A DNA stretch of 64,000 nt from Planctomycetaceae bacterium (GTDB taxonomy: Bacteria; Planctomycetota; Phycisphaerae; UBA1845; UTPLA1). How positions within the stretch are numbered: the first letter of the stretch is position 1; each line of letters starts with the position of its first letter. The notes beneath the pieces were generated by a model that searched no databases, was not told the DNA's origin, and saw nothing but the letters and a program-made list of their open reading frames with translations. The DNA lies in NCBI GenBank assembly GCA_011525745.1, contig WYBU01000137.1, forward strand, positions 19,709 to 83,708, in the 5' to 3' direction. Position numbers and translations under genes: made by a program. Shown piece after piece: positions 26,628-34,496 of this stretch.

Positions 26628-27797
26628 CTATTTTTTCTTCTTCCCCGCCGCCTCGGCAGCGGCGCGCTGGGCGCCGGTCGCCAGCGTCTCGACGCGCTCG
26701 ATCAGCTCCTGCTCCATTGCGACGAGCGGCGCGTCGAGCTTGCTTTGTTCCGCGGAGCGCTGGGCCGCGTCCTTGATCGACGCCAGCCGCTCGTATTCGG
26801 GCGCCTTGACCGCCCGGTACGCCTCGGCGCGGCGCTCGCAATCCTTGAGAATGCCGCCGGCCGTCGCCCGCTGGGCATCGGTGAAGCCGTACTTGGCGGC
26901 CAGGTCCTGCACGATCTTGTCCCATGCGCCCAGCTTCGCCGGCTTGCTCCCGCGGGCCGGCGGCTCGGGCCTGGTCTTTTCCGGCGGCGGCTGCTTGCCG
27001 CCCTTGGTCGCGTCGGCCTTGGATGCGTCGCGCTTGCCGGCTTCGGTTGTGACCTGCGGCGCGACCTTGGCACCCGGCTCGCGAGAGGACTGCGCTGCCG
27101 GCTTCGCATCCACGGCTTCGCCGCCCGCTGCGTGCTTTGCAGCACGAACCTCCTTCGAGGCTTCACCGGTCTTCACGGGCAACACCCCCGGCTGAGCGCC
27201 GGTATCAATCGCTCCGGCCTTGCCATGAAGCTCCGGCTTCATCGCGACAGGTTCCAGCGGTCGTTGCGGCTCCTTGGCGTCGGCGACGCCGGCGGCCATT
27301 TCGCGGGCCTTGACGCCCTCCTTGGTGCCTTCCTTGATGCGCGCCATACCCTGCTCGCGCACGCGCCGTCGCAGCACCTGCACTCGGGCACGTCCCTCTT
27401 CGCGCTGCGGATCGGGCAATCGCGATTCGAGTTCGGCCATGATGTTGTCGAGATTCATGGGATCATTCGACTGCATTTCGCGAATCTCGCGCTCGATCTC
27501 CTGCGTGGGCCTGCCCATCCGCATCGCATCTCCACGATCCCGGAACAACTTCGTGCGGCGCTCATTGAACGCGGGGGCCTCCGAAACGCGGCGATCCATT
27601 TCGCTCTGCAACCAGTTAACCTGATCCGGCGTGAGTTGATAGGCTTCACTCAGGGTTTTGATCTGTCCCTCGGCGATCTTGTGGAATCGCTCCTGAACGG
27701 GGTCTCTCTCCTCTTCAGCGACCTTGCTTGCCGGAGGCGAAGACTGGGCCGCAATGGCGCAACTCAATAGCAGTCCGGAGAGTGCGACGCGAAGCAT
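26628..27797 (-). CDS. exported protein with two LTxxQ-like motifs
   Basis: The start at 27797 is well supported by GGAGGAG (27802-27808) four bases upstream and by the signal peptide LRVALSGLLLSCAIAAQS. The 389-residue protein has a helical N-terminal half with YQLTPDQVNWLQSEM and a C-terminal half with YGFTDAQRATAGGILKDC, which resemble the LTxxQ motifs of Spy/CpxP-type periplasmic proteins. They are joined by a long Ala/Lys/Pro-rich linker, and the tail ends in four lysines. It may be a periplasmic chaperone or stress sensor, but similarity is limited to the motifs. A terminator-like hairpin separates it from the PEP-CTERM gene upstream. Confidence 0.7.
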   Translation of the reverse strand: MLRVALSGLLLSCAIAAQSSPPASKVAEEERDPVQERFHKIAEGQIKTLSEAYQLTPDQVNWLQSEMDRRVSEAPAFNERRTKLFRDRGDAMRMGRPTQEIEREIREMQSNDPMNLDNIMAELESRLPDPQREEGRARVQVLRRRVREQGMARIKEGTKEGVKAREMAAGVADAKEPQRPLEPVAMKPELHGKAGAIDTGAQPGVLPVKTGEASKEVRAAKHAAGGEAVDAKPAAQSSREPGAKVAPQVTTEAGKRDASKADATKGGKQPPPEKTRPEPPARGSKPAKLGAWDKIVQDLAAKYGFTDAQRATAGGILKDCERRAEAYRAVKAPEYERLASIKDAAQRSAEQSKLDAPLVAMEQELIERVETLATGAQRAAAEAAGKKKK

Positions 27798-27883
27798 GGA
27801 ACTCCTCCGTTCGATTCGCCGCAGCAACGAAAAAGGGTAGCGAGATCGCATCCCGCTTTCGATGCGACGGTGCCGTAAGCAAA

Positions 27884-27917
27884 GGGGCGGATGGACCGCG
27901 TTCGGCCCATCCGCCCC
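27884..27917 (-). terminator. Rho-independent terminator-like hairpin
   Basis: A perfect 11-bp stem (GGGGCGGATGG with CCATCCGCCCC) encloses a 12-base loop. Read on the minus strand it is followed at once by TTTGCTT. It lies 66 bp after the stop of the PEP-CTERM gene and probably ends that transcript. Confidence 0.75.
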
Positions 27918-27982
27918 GTATCAATCAAGCATTCATTCGGCGAAAGCTATACACCTTCATCCGTTTTCGCTGCTCGACATCC

Positions 27983-28798
27983 TTACGCCCGGCGGCGTCG
28001 AATGCCCAGCAGGCCCAGGGCCAGCAGACTAAGCGTCGCCGGCTCGGGAATGATGTTGATCACAGCGTCAGGCGTAGCCGTAATCTGATTGGCGAGCGTG
28101 CCAATCGGATTGCCGCTCGGAACGCCGTTCAAAATACGCGTGTCATCCGGCAGACCCGTCGTCGGATCGTAGCCGAACGCCACGTTGTTGTGGCTTCCTG
28201 TACCGCTGTTTGACGTAAAGCGCGGCGTGTTTAGGTTGGTCTGCATGTACAGATCAATCCGATCTCCGACAGCACCGTTGACTTGGAAGCTCACCCAACC
28301 CATCAGGTAGGTTGGAAGACCCCACTGGTCAAGACCCGATGGCTGAACGCCCGAACCATTACTTGTGAAGCCGACCGAGCCGGGAGGCGCCGTCGCGGTC
28401 ATCAGCGACAGCAACGTTGCTCCATTGTGCGGATTGGTACCCGCGATCGGCCCAGCACCCAGCGTATCATACGGCAACGGCGTCATGTTGGCAGTTGCCG
28501 AAAGGGCCGCACCGCCTGTGCCTGTTGCAAGGTACGCCGTGTTGATTCCGTAGCCAAACAGGTTAACGAACGGCTGAGTTGAATCGCCCCGTTGAATCGA
28601 CATGTAGATCGGGAACGACACGATGTCGCCCGCTTCGGCATCGACCAACGGGTTGACGTTGTTAACACCTGGCGTGAAATCAACCGGCGCATTAACCGAC
28701 GCTGGCCCAAAGTACACATGGTACTCATACGCAGCGTTGGCAGCACTGCCGATCGCCAGCACCGCAGCCACCGCCAAAACTCCACTGATTCGCCTCAT
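27983..28798 (-). CDS. PEP-CTERM sorting-signal exported protein
   Basis: The ATG at 28798 has AAAGGAG (28805-28811) six bases upstream. The 271-residue protein starts with a signal peptide (ISGVLAVAAVLAIGSAANA) and ends with a PEP-CTERM tripartite tail: PEPATLSLLALGLLGIRRRRA, that is, the Pro-Glu-Pro motif, a hydrophobic helix and a basic cluster. Exosortase would cleave or anchor it at the envelope. The mature part is beta-rich and Asn/Gly/Thr-rich and contains NNVAFGYDPTTG, a phrase shared with the next gene upstream (ENVSFGYDAGG). It lies 158 bp from that gene in the same direction. No exosortase gene is in the window. Confidence 0.88.
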   Translation of the reverse strand: MRRISGVLAVAAVLAIGSAANAAYEYHVYFGPASVNAPVDFTPGVNNVNPLVDAEAGDIVSFPIYMSIQRGDSTQPFVNLFGYGINTAYLATGTGGAALSATANMTPLPYDTLGAGPIAGTNPHNGATLLSLMTATAPPGSVGFTSNGSGVQPSGLDQWGLPTYLMGWVSFQVNGAVGDRIDLYMQTNLNTPRFTSNSGTGSHNNVAFGYDPTTGLPDDTRILNGVPSGNPIGTLANQITATPDAVINIIPEPATLSLLALGLLGIRRRRA

Positions 28799-28930
28799 GA
28801 AGCTCTCCTTTCCGTGTTCTTTCCCGACTTGGTTTTCCCACAAACCGCAGCCGAGGATGAATTCTTGCTTGTTTTACTCACAGGTCTTGTCTCACAGGAA
28901 AAAGACCCACCAAAGTATTCTCTTCTCACC

Positions 28931-28950
28931 CCTCCGTAAACGGAGAGGAC
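28931..28950 (-). terminator. weak hairpin after the dockerin-like gene
   Basis: CTCCG and CGGAG (28932-28936 and 28941-28945) form a short stem just past the stop codon of the dockerin-like gene. It lacks a clear run of T residues and could be chance. Confidence 0.3.
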
Positions 28951-28956
28951 GAACCA

Positions 28957-29997
28957 TTACGTTCCCTGGGCAAAGTTGTATCCGAAGATGATGTCGTCAA
29001 AGTCAACGACACAATCCGGAATCTGGTCAAAGTCACCTGTGGACTGGTTAATCGTGCCAAAGTCCCAAGTGTAATCATAAACCGCCTGCTCGGCCCCCGT
29101 AGGAACATAAGCTCCGGAGAAAATGTTGTAGGCGTTGATTACATCGTCGAAGTCCACAACGCTGTCAAACGCACCGATCACAAAATCGCCAGTGCTCTGA
29201 TCGATCGAACCGAGATCGCCCTTCTTGACAAGATTCACGGTTGCGTCGGCATTCGCGCTGCTAGAACCCGGGCTGCTGCCGCTGACCGAAGCATCAAGCG
29301 AGCCGCCAGCGTCATAACCGAAGGACACGTTCTCTACGCCAGGCGCCGGACCCGCAGTCGGATCAACAACGCGCGTGATCTTCAGGTCGCCAACCACAAG
29401 CGAAACGGCGTAAGACGTGTACGAACCAACTCCGCCATCCCAGTTGCCTGCAGCGAGGTCCAGTGCCGCAACCGAGTAACCACTGCCCGGAGCATATCCA
29501 TCGGACCACAGCGCATGACCAGAGGACGGAGGGACGGCAACCATGCGGGCGTCATCCACAAGCGACCCACCGACGTTGAGCGTTCCGGTAACGTAGCCGC
29601 TCCATGCGGGGTTGCCGGAACCATTATCGTCAGTCACAGTAAGCCCGGTGGCTGAGAGTGGCGTCGTACCACCCGAGGCAGCCGCATCAATGTTCAGGCC
29701 GATTGACGAAATGATCTCATCGCCAGTGGCCGGATTATTCTTCGCAGCCACGTCCATGCGCAGCGTCAACGCGCCAACGTCATATGCTCCGGGAACCGGA
29801 ACGCCTGCATTGGCGTTAATCGCTGCCGTCTGATCCGCCGGAGCGAGGTAAAGCAGGGCATTGCTGTTCGCCGCTGTCGCGGGGAAGCATGCGCCCGGGC
29901 CGCCTTGACCGCTCACGACCACGTACATATCCGTGTCCGCCGCCATCGCGATCGGGGCGATCGCAAGCAGCATTACACACACCACACACTTCTTCAT
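28957..29997 (-). CDS. exported protein with dockerin-like C-terminal repeats
   Basis: The ATG at 29997 has AAGGAG (30005-30010) seven bases upstream and is followed by a signal peptide (KKCVVCVMLLAIAPIAMAAD). The 346-residue protein has a beta-rich body of about 250 residues, then two related segments: GDLGSIDQSTGDFVIGAFD with VVDFDDVINAYNIF, and FGTINQSTGDFDQIPD with VVDFDDIIFGYNFAQG. These resemble dockerin/EF-hand-like calcium repeats common at the C-termini of planctomycete secreted proteins. Unlike the downstream gene it lacks a PEP-CTERM tail. The two genes share a middle motif and may be related surface proteins. Confidence 0.82.
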   Translation of the reverse strand: MKKCVVCVMLLAIAPIAMAADTDMYVVVSGQGGPGACFPATAANSNALLYLAPADQTAAINANAGVPVPGAYDVGALTLRMDVAAKNNPATGDEIISSIGLNIDAAASGGTTPLSATGLTVTDDNGSGNPAWSGYVTGTLNVGGSLVDDARMVAVPPSSGHALWSDGYAPGSGYSVAALDLAAGNWDGGVGSYTSYAVSLVVGDLKITRVVDPTAGPAPGVENVSFGYDAGGSLDASVSGSSPGSSSANADATVNLVKKGDLGSIDQSTGDFVIGAFDSVVDFDDVINAYNIFSGAYVPTGAEQAVYDYTWDFGTINQSTGDFDQIPDCVVDFDDIIFGYNFAQGT

Positions 29998-30640
29998 TTG
30001 CTGGCTCCTTGGCCTGCCGCCAGATTTCTGAACCGCGCCGTTACCGGCAGCGCCAGCTCATCATCCGTGCGAATTCCTCGTGATCGAACGTGCGTGCTTA
30101 CCGGGCACGCCATCGATCGGACGTTCGCTCATCGCGGCCATTCCGCGACGATCATGCGAACCATTCACACAGACACCAGTGCAAAAACGAGAGTTTAAGA
30201 ACCCCTCACTCTTGCGGACACAGTCCTCATTGGATAAGGACCTGTCCCTACCTCCTGCACGCCAATTGTACCCCATCGTCACGGGCGGGTCAACGCCGTC
30301 GGCTTTACGATTGCCGCCGCATCAACCGCTCGCGTTATCCGGCACTCTACAAGGCCCCGATAACGCCTGATCCGAAATCCCGTTACCGGCGGAACCTCGG
30401 ACGTTACCCCTCCTGCGCCTGTCGCCCAGCGCCTCTTGCATGCACAAGGCGGATGGCGCGTGCCCCCGCGACCGGGTACACATCAACGTCCCTTCATGAT
30501 ACCAGCAACGCCCCATCCATTTCAATGGTTTTCCGCAAAAAAATACGCATCAATCGCAAAAGCGTAACGTCTTAATACACATAAAGTTACACGCGATTCA
30601 CGGCCGATAAGCGCCGCCGTGCAACAACTTCACGGTTCCT
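29998..30640. other. intergenic, no gene seen
   Basis: A 643-bp gap between two minus-strand genes. It looks less GC-rich than the neighbouring coding DNA and holds none of the large repeats seen elsewhere. It should contain the promoter of the dockerin-like gene. I could not define promoter boxes or a small gene. Confidence 0.5.
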
Positions 30641-32581
30641 TCATTCGCGGACCATCTCACGAACCCGCCCGCAAATCTCCTCCGGCGACAGCCCGACGAT
30701 CCGAAGCAGTTCCAACGCCGTCCGAGCGCTTTTCGGCACCCGCCGGCAGGTCATGGTCTCGACCCGTCCCCCCTGCCGCTGCGCCACAATCTCCGCCACC
30801 GCCGAGCCAAGCCCGCCCGTGTAGTTGTCCTCGACGCACAAGTAGCGCCCGCCGCACGCACGACCCGCCGCCAGCAGCGGCGCCGGGTTCATCGGGAACG
30901 AGTAGGCGTCGAGCAGCGTGCAGCGGATGCCCTGGCCGCGCAGCAGCTCGACCACCTCGCGGCACACATGCAGCATGAACCCGCTCGACACGATCGCCAC
31001 CGCGTCGCCCTCGGCCAGGCGATGCGCGCCGCCGATCGAAAACTCCTGATCCGGCCCGTAAACCAGCGGCACATCCGGCCGGTGCGTCCGCATGTAGCAC
31101 ATGCCGCGATGCTCGGCCATCAGCCGCGCCATCTTGTAGGCGGCAACCGCGTCGGCCGGGTGGAAGCTGACGCACGCCGGACCATGCTCGGCCTCGACCG
31201 TCGAGTAACCGCGGAAGTAGGCGACGTCGGGCAGGCTCATCTGGCTCGGGCCGTCGGCGGCCAGCGACACGCCCGCGTGCGAACCGACGAGCTTGATGTT
31301 CGACCGCGTGATCGACGCCAGCTCGACCTGGTCGTACGCCCGCGCGAGAAACTTCGCGAAACTGTTGGCGAACGGGATGTATCCCGACGCCGCCAGGCCG
31401 ACGGCCGTCGAGATCATGTTCTGCTCGGCGATCTTGCACTCGAAGAAGCGCTGCGGGAAGTGATGCGCGAACATCTCGGAGAACGTGCTGTTCGATACGT
31501 CGCCGTCCAGCGCCACGATGCGCTCGTCGGCCCGGCCCAGCGCCAATAGCGCGGCGCCGTAGGCGCGCCGCGTGGCCATCATCTTCTTGTTCCACGCCGC
31601 CGACAGCCCGGCGTATTCCATGCCCTGCTCGATCGGCATCATGCGAATCGGCGCATCGTGGGGCAGTTCGATCGAACCCGCCGGCTGTGCCGGCCGGTCT
31701 TTCAGGGGCGCGGCGCCGCCCGTGACGCGGGCCGCCACGCCGTCGAGACTCTCGAGCGCCACGGGCAGGTCCGTCCGCGCGATCGGCTTGCCGTGATTGC
31801 TCTTGGCCTTCAGGCCCGAAACGCCCCAGCCCTTTTCGGTCGTCGCCACCAGGGCCACCGGCCGCGCCGACTTGACCGCGCGGGCCAGCGCCGCCAGCAG
31901 CATGTCCGGATCGTGACCATCGACCTGCACCGCCTCCCAGCCGAAGGCGGTCAGCTTGGCGCCTAGGATTTCCGGCGATTGTTGCGGCGAGACGTAATCG
32001 GCCTGGCCCTGGCCGTTGCAGTTGAAGATGGCGGTGACGTTGTTGAGCCGATGATCGGCGATGAAATCGGCGGCTTCCCAGATTTGCCCCTCGCGCGACT
32101 CGCCGTCGCCGATCAGCACATATATCCGCCGGTCGCTTTTGCGCAGCCGAGCGCCCAGCCCCAGGCCGGCGGCGACGGACAGACCCATGCCGAGCGAACC
32201 GGTGGCGGCGTCGAAGAATGGAAAACCCTCGGCGGGGCTGGGATGGCCGTCGAGAACGCTTGCCGCCTCGCGCAGCGTGTCCAGTTCTTCGACCGCGAGC
32301 TTGCGCCAACTCGACGGATCGTTGCCAACGACGCCGCCCAGATCGGCGTACGCGGCATAGATGGCGGGCACGGCGTGGCCTTCGGAGAGCACGAGCCGAT
32401 CGGCGGCCAGGTTCCAGGGATCGTCCGGCGCCCATCGCATGTGCTTGTACATGAGCGCGACGACGACGTGCAGCAGCGACAGCGCGCTGGAGGGATGGCC
32501 CGATCCGGCCTCGGTCGTCATGCGCAGGACGTGCCTGGCGAGTTCGATGGCTTTGGAGTGTAGCGGACCGGCGATCGACAT
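30641..32581 (-). CDS. tkt: transketolase
   Basis: Transketolase moves two-carbon units between sugar phosphates in the pentose-phosphate pathway using thiamine diphosphate. The 646-residue length fits a complete single-chain enzyme. SGHPSSALS (27-35) and SEGHAVPAIYAAY are early cofactor and substrate regions, GDGESREGQIWEA (158-170) with a later Asn is the ThDP motif, and the second half has LDGDVSNSTF, FFECKIAEQNMISTAVGLA (catalytic Glu) and SHAGVSLAADGPSQMS. The C-terminal domain is complete. GGAG at 32590-32593 supports the start. The gene is a stand-alone unit between two repeat-rich gaps. Confidence 0.95.
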   Translation of the reverse strand: MSIAGPLHSKAIELARHVLRMTTEAGSGHPSSALSLLHVVVALMYKHMRWAPDDPWNLAADRLVLSEGHAVPAIYAAYADLGGVVGNDPSSWRKLAVEELDTLREAASVLDGHPSPAEGFPFFDAATGSLGMGLSVAAGLGLGARLRKSDRRIYVLIGDGESREGQIWEAADFIADHRLNNVTAIFNCNGQGQADYVSPQQSPEILGAKLTAFGWEAVQVDGHDPDMLLAALARAVKSARPVALVATTEKGWGVSGLKAKSNHGKPIARTDLPVALESLDGVAARVTGGAAPLKDRPAQPAGSIELPHDAPIRMMPIEQGMEYAGLSAAWNKKMMATRRAYGAALLALGRADERIVALDGDVSNSTFSEMFAHHFPQRFFECKIAEQNMISTAVGLAASGYIPFANSFAKFLARAYDQVELASITRSNIKLVGSHAGVSLAADGPSQMSLPDVAYFRGYSTVEAEHGPACVSFHPADAVAAYKMARLMAEHRGMCYMRTHRPDVPLVYGPDQEFSIGGAHRLAEGDAVAIVSSGFMLHVCREVVELLRGQGIRCTLLDAYSFPMNPAPLLAAGRACGGRYLCVEDNYTGGLGSAVAEIVAQRQGGRVETMTCRRVPKSARTALELLRIVGLSPEEICGRVREMVRE

Positions 32582-33055
32582 CGAAATGGCTCCACCAACT
32601 GCGTGGCACGGGCTAGCGGCCCGTGCGGGCCTGATGCATCAGTGCCGCGCAGCCCCCGCCTTCGCGAGGGCAGGCGTCCGCAAGCGGCATCCGCACGCCT
32701 CGAACGAGAGAGTGCCGTTGACTCGCTCACATGCGCCGCAAGGCTGTCGACGCGCCGGACGCCGCCCGCTCCATCGCACATTTTTCAGCGCGCCTGGCCG
32801 CCCTGTCACGCTCGCTTACGCTTCGCGGCTCGGACGATCCGTAGCACCGGCGCTTGCGGCTCGGATCAAGCCGTGTGGCACAGCCGCCCTCGGCTGTGGC
32901 TCGCCGCATTTCTGCGGCGGCTCGGATCATACGAGCGGGCAACGCTTACTTACGTGCGCGTCTCGTTGTCGCGGGCCACGGATCAATCGTCGCGCGTGCG
33001 GCAGCGGGCGCCGCGCGACGCAACATCGCCGCAACACGGTACACTATCATCCGCC
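32582..33055. other. repeat-filled intergenic region
   Basis: No gene is seen between divergent transketolase and the TPR gene. It contains a variant CGTGGCACGGGCTAGCGGCCCGTG palindrome near 32601, a second copy of the 157-bp repeat (32691-32842, reverse orientation to 26331-26487), a CACAGCC/GGCTGTG palindrome near 32880 and a lone 26-bp arm at 32942-32967. Confidence 0.7.
32691..32842. repeat. 157-bp dispersed repeat, copy 2 (reverse orientation)
   Basis: Read on the minus strand it matches 26331-26487 through shared blocks such as CGAGCCGCGAAGCGTAAGCG and GCATCCGCACGCCTCGAACG-type sequence, with diverged bases and gaps between. The two copies are about 6 kb apart. Confidence 0.65.
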
Positions 33056-34195
33056 ATGCTGCCAAGCCGACCGCCGAATCCACGAATGAACCGTTCGCCG
33101 CGAGGTTTGTCGCTCGCCGGGGTGCACGTCGCCACCGTCCTGGTCGCCATCGTCGCGCCGCGTCCGGCCGCCGCCTTCGACCGCGTCATCGAAGAACGCG
33201 GCACCTTCGCCGGCGTCGACGTCATCGGCCTCGACGACGGCAGGCTGCGCTTCCGCTTCTCCGACGGCCGCACGCTTGAGCGCCCCGTGCTCGACATCCA
33301 GCAACTCGAACTGGCCGCCGGCGCCGACCGCGCCGCCAGCGAGCTGAGCCGCGCCGAATCGCTGCGCTTGCGCAAGCAGCCCGAGGAGGCCGTGCCGCTC
33401 TACGAGCGCGTTCGCGACAACGCCGAGCACGAGTGGGCGCGCACCTACGCCGTCATCCGACTGGTGCAACTCTATGACGAGCAAGGGCGCTTCGACGAAG
33501 CCGCCGCCGCCTATCTCGGCCTGACCGAGAAGCACGCCTCGCTGGTCGTTCCGCTGATGCCGCGCCGATTGCCGCCGCGCGATTCCGATGTCGCTCGTCG
33601 CGTTCTCGAACGACTGGCCAAACAGTCGAAAAAGGCCGGCTCCGATGCGACGCTGCGGGCCATCGCGCGGCTGCGGACCGCGATCGAGACCGGCAAGCTG
33701 CCGGACGATGATCCCTCGGTCGCCAGGGGCCGCGAACGAACGCCGCGCCGCACGCGTGATGCCGCGGCCAAGCGCCCGCCTCCCGCACTGCCGGCGGCCA
33801 GCCGCCCGACCGCGGCGGTTTACGATTTGTTGAAGGCCGGCAAACTCGATGAAGTCCGCCCGCTGATCGAGGCCGGTCTGCGAAAGTCGAGCGAGGCCGA
33901 GCGCGATGTATGGCTCCTGGCCGAAGCCGAGTATCACCTGGTCCGCGGTGAAGCGCTGCGAGCCGGACAGTCGGCGATGAAGGTGATCGCGCTGTATGAG
34001 AACAGCGCCTATCATGCCGAGGCGTTGTATCTGGCCGGCCGGGCCTATGAGTCGATCCGCGTTACCAAGGCGGTGTTGCTGTATCAGTCGTGCATGAAGC
34101 ACGAGACGGCCACCGACGAGTTGAAGCGGCTGGCACAGCAGCGGCTTGAGGAGCTTGAAAGGTCCGCCGCGACACGGCCGAACGCGACACCGTAG
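33056..34195 (+). CDS. exported TPR-type protein
   Basis: The 379-residue frame has an N-terminal signal peptide (LAGVHVATVLVAIVAPRPAAA). The ATG at 33086 would give a tighter signal than the ATG at 33056, and neither has a clear ribosome site. Residues 30-90 form a small beta-rich domain (FAGVDVIGLDDGRLRFRFSD). After that, helical pairs such as SLRLRKQPEEAVPLYERVRD and AGQSAMKVIALYENSAYHAEA follow the TPR pattern, split by a basic Pro-rich linker near residues 225-250. It probably sits in the periplasm as a scaffold. Partners are unknown. Confidence 0.7.
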   Translation: MLPSRPPNPRMNRSPRGLSLAGVHVATVLVAIVAPRPAAAFDRVIEERGTFAGVDVIGLDDGRLRFRFSDGRTLERPVLDIQQLELAAGADRAASELSRAESLRLRKQPEEAVPLYERVRDNAEHEWARTYAVIRLVQLYDEQGRFDEAAAAYLGLTEKHASLVVPLMPRRLPPRDSDVARRVLERLAKQSKKAGSDATLRAIARLRTAIETGKLPDDDPSVARGRERTPRRTRDAAAKRPPPALPAASRPTAAVYDLLKAGKLDEVRPLIEAGLRKSSEAERDVWLLAEAEYHLVRGEALRAGQSAMKVIALYENSAYHAEALYLAGRAYESIRVTKAVLLYQSCMKHETATDELKRLAQQRLEELERSAATRPNATP

Positions 34196-34222
34196 GGTTC
34201 GGTACGAGGACCGGCGGTGGGC

Positions 34223-34349
34223 TAAGGAGTCGCGCACAAATGACCAGAACGATTGTGCCGGGTGGTACGGGCATCTTGCCCGTTCCGGACGGGCGGGACG
34301 CCCGTACCACCCCTCTTCCTTTCGTTCACTTTGTTTCCGCGCGATGCCT
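34223..34349. repeat. 127-bp MITE-like element, copy B
   Basis: It has the same length as copy A (21211-21337) but opposite orientation. The central palindrome, about 57 bp around GGTGGTACGGGCATCTTGCC, is identical between copies, while the flanks differ at scattered bases. The ends TAAGGAGTCGCGCACAAAT and, reversed, AGGCATCGCGCGGAAACAA form the inverted termini. It begins 27 bp after the TPR gene stop. Confidence 0.85.
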
Positions 34350-34410
34350 GACGCCCGCGTTACGGAACTTGTGCGACTGAAAGCTCGTGCCACGAGATTG
34401 CACCACGTCG

Positions 34411-34486
34411 CGCAAGCGGCGGGAATCTTCACGGGCTACAAGCCCGTGCCACGCGGAGGAACACGGCCGAGGGCGGCTGTGCCACA
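34411..34486. repeat. 76-bp repeat, identical in inverted orientation to 38756-38831
   Basis: It is a composite of three palindrome families joined end to end: GCGCAAGCGGCGGG, CACGGGCTACAAGCCCGTG and GGCCGAGGGCGGCTGTGCC. All 76 bases match the reverse complement of 38756-38831. It ends 10 bp before the miaB start codon. Confidence 0.92.
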
Positions 34487-34496
34487 CGGCCACGCC

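Larger units (their letters stand above)
34196..34496. other. repeat-filled gap before miaB
   Basis: The gap consists almost wholly of the 127-bp element (34223-34349) and the 76-bp repeat (34411-34486), and leaves only 10 bp before the miaB start. Confidence 0.75.

Noticed and set aside
32603..33055. In-frame extension of the TPR gene upstream to 32603
   Set aside because: The extension reads through palindromic repeats and a 157-bp dispersed repeat, and no ribosome site or domain supports it.
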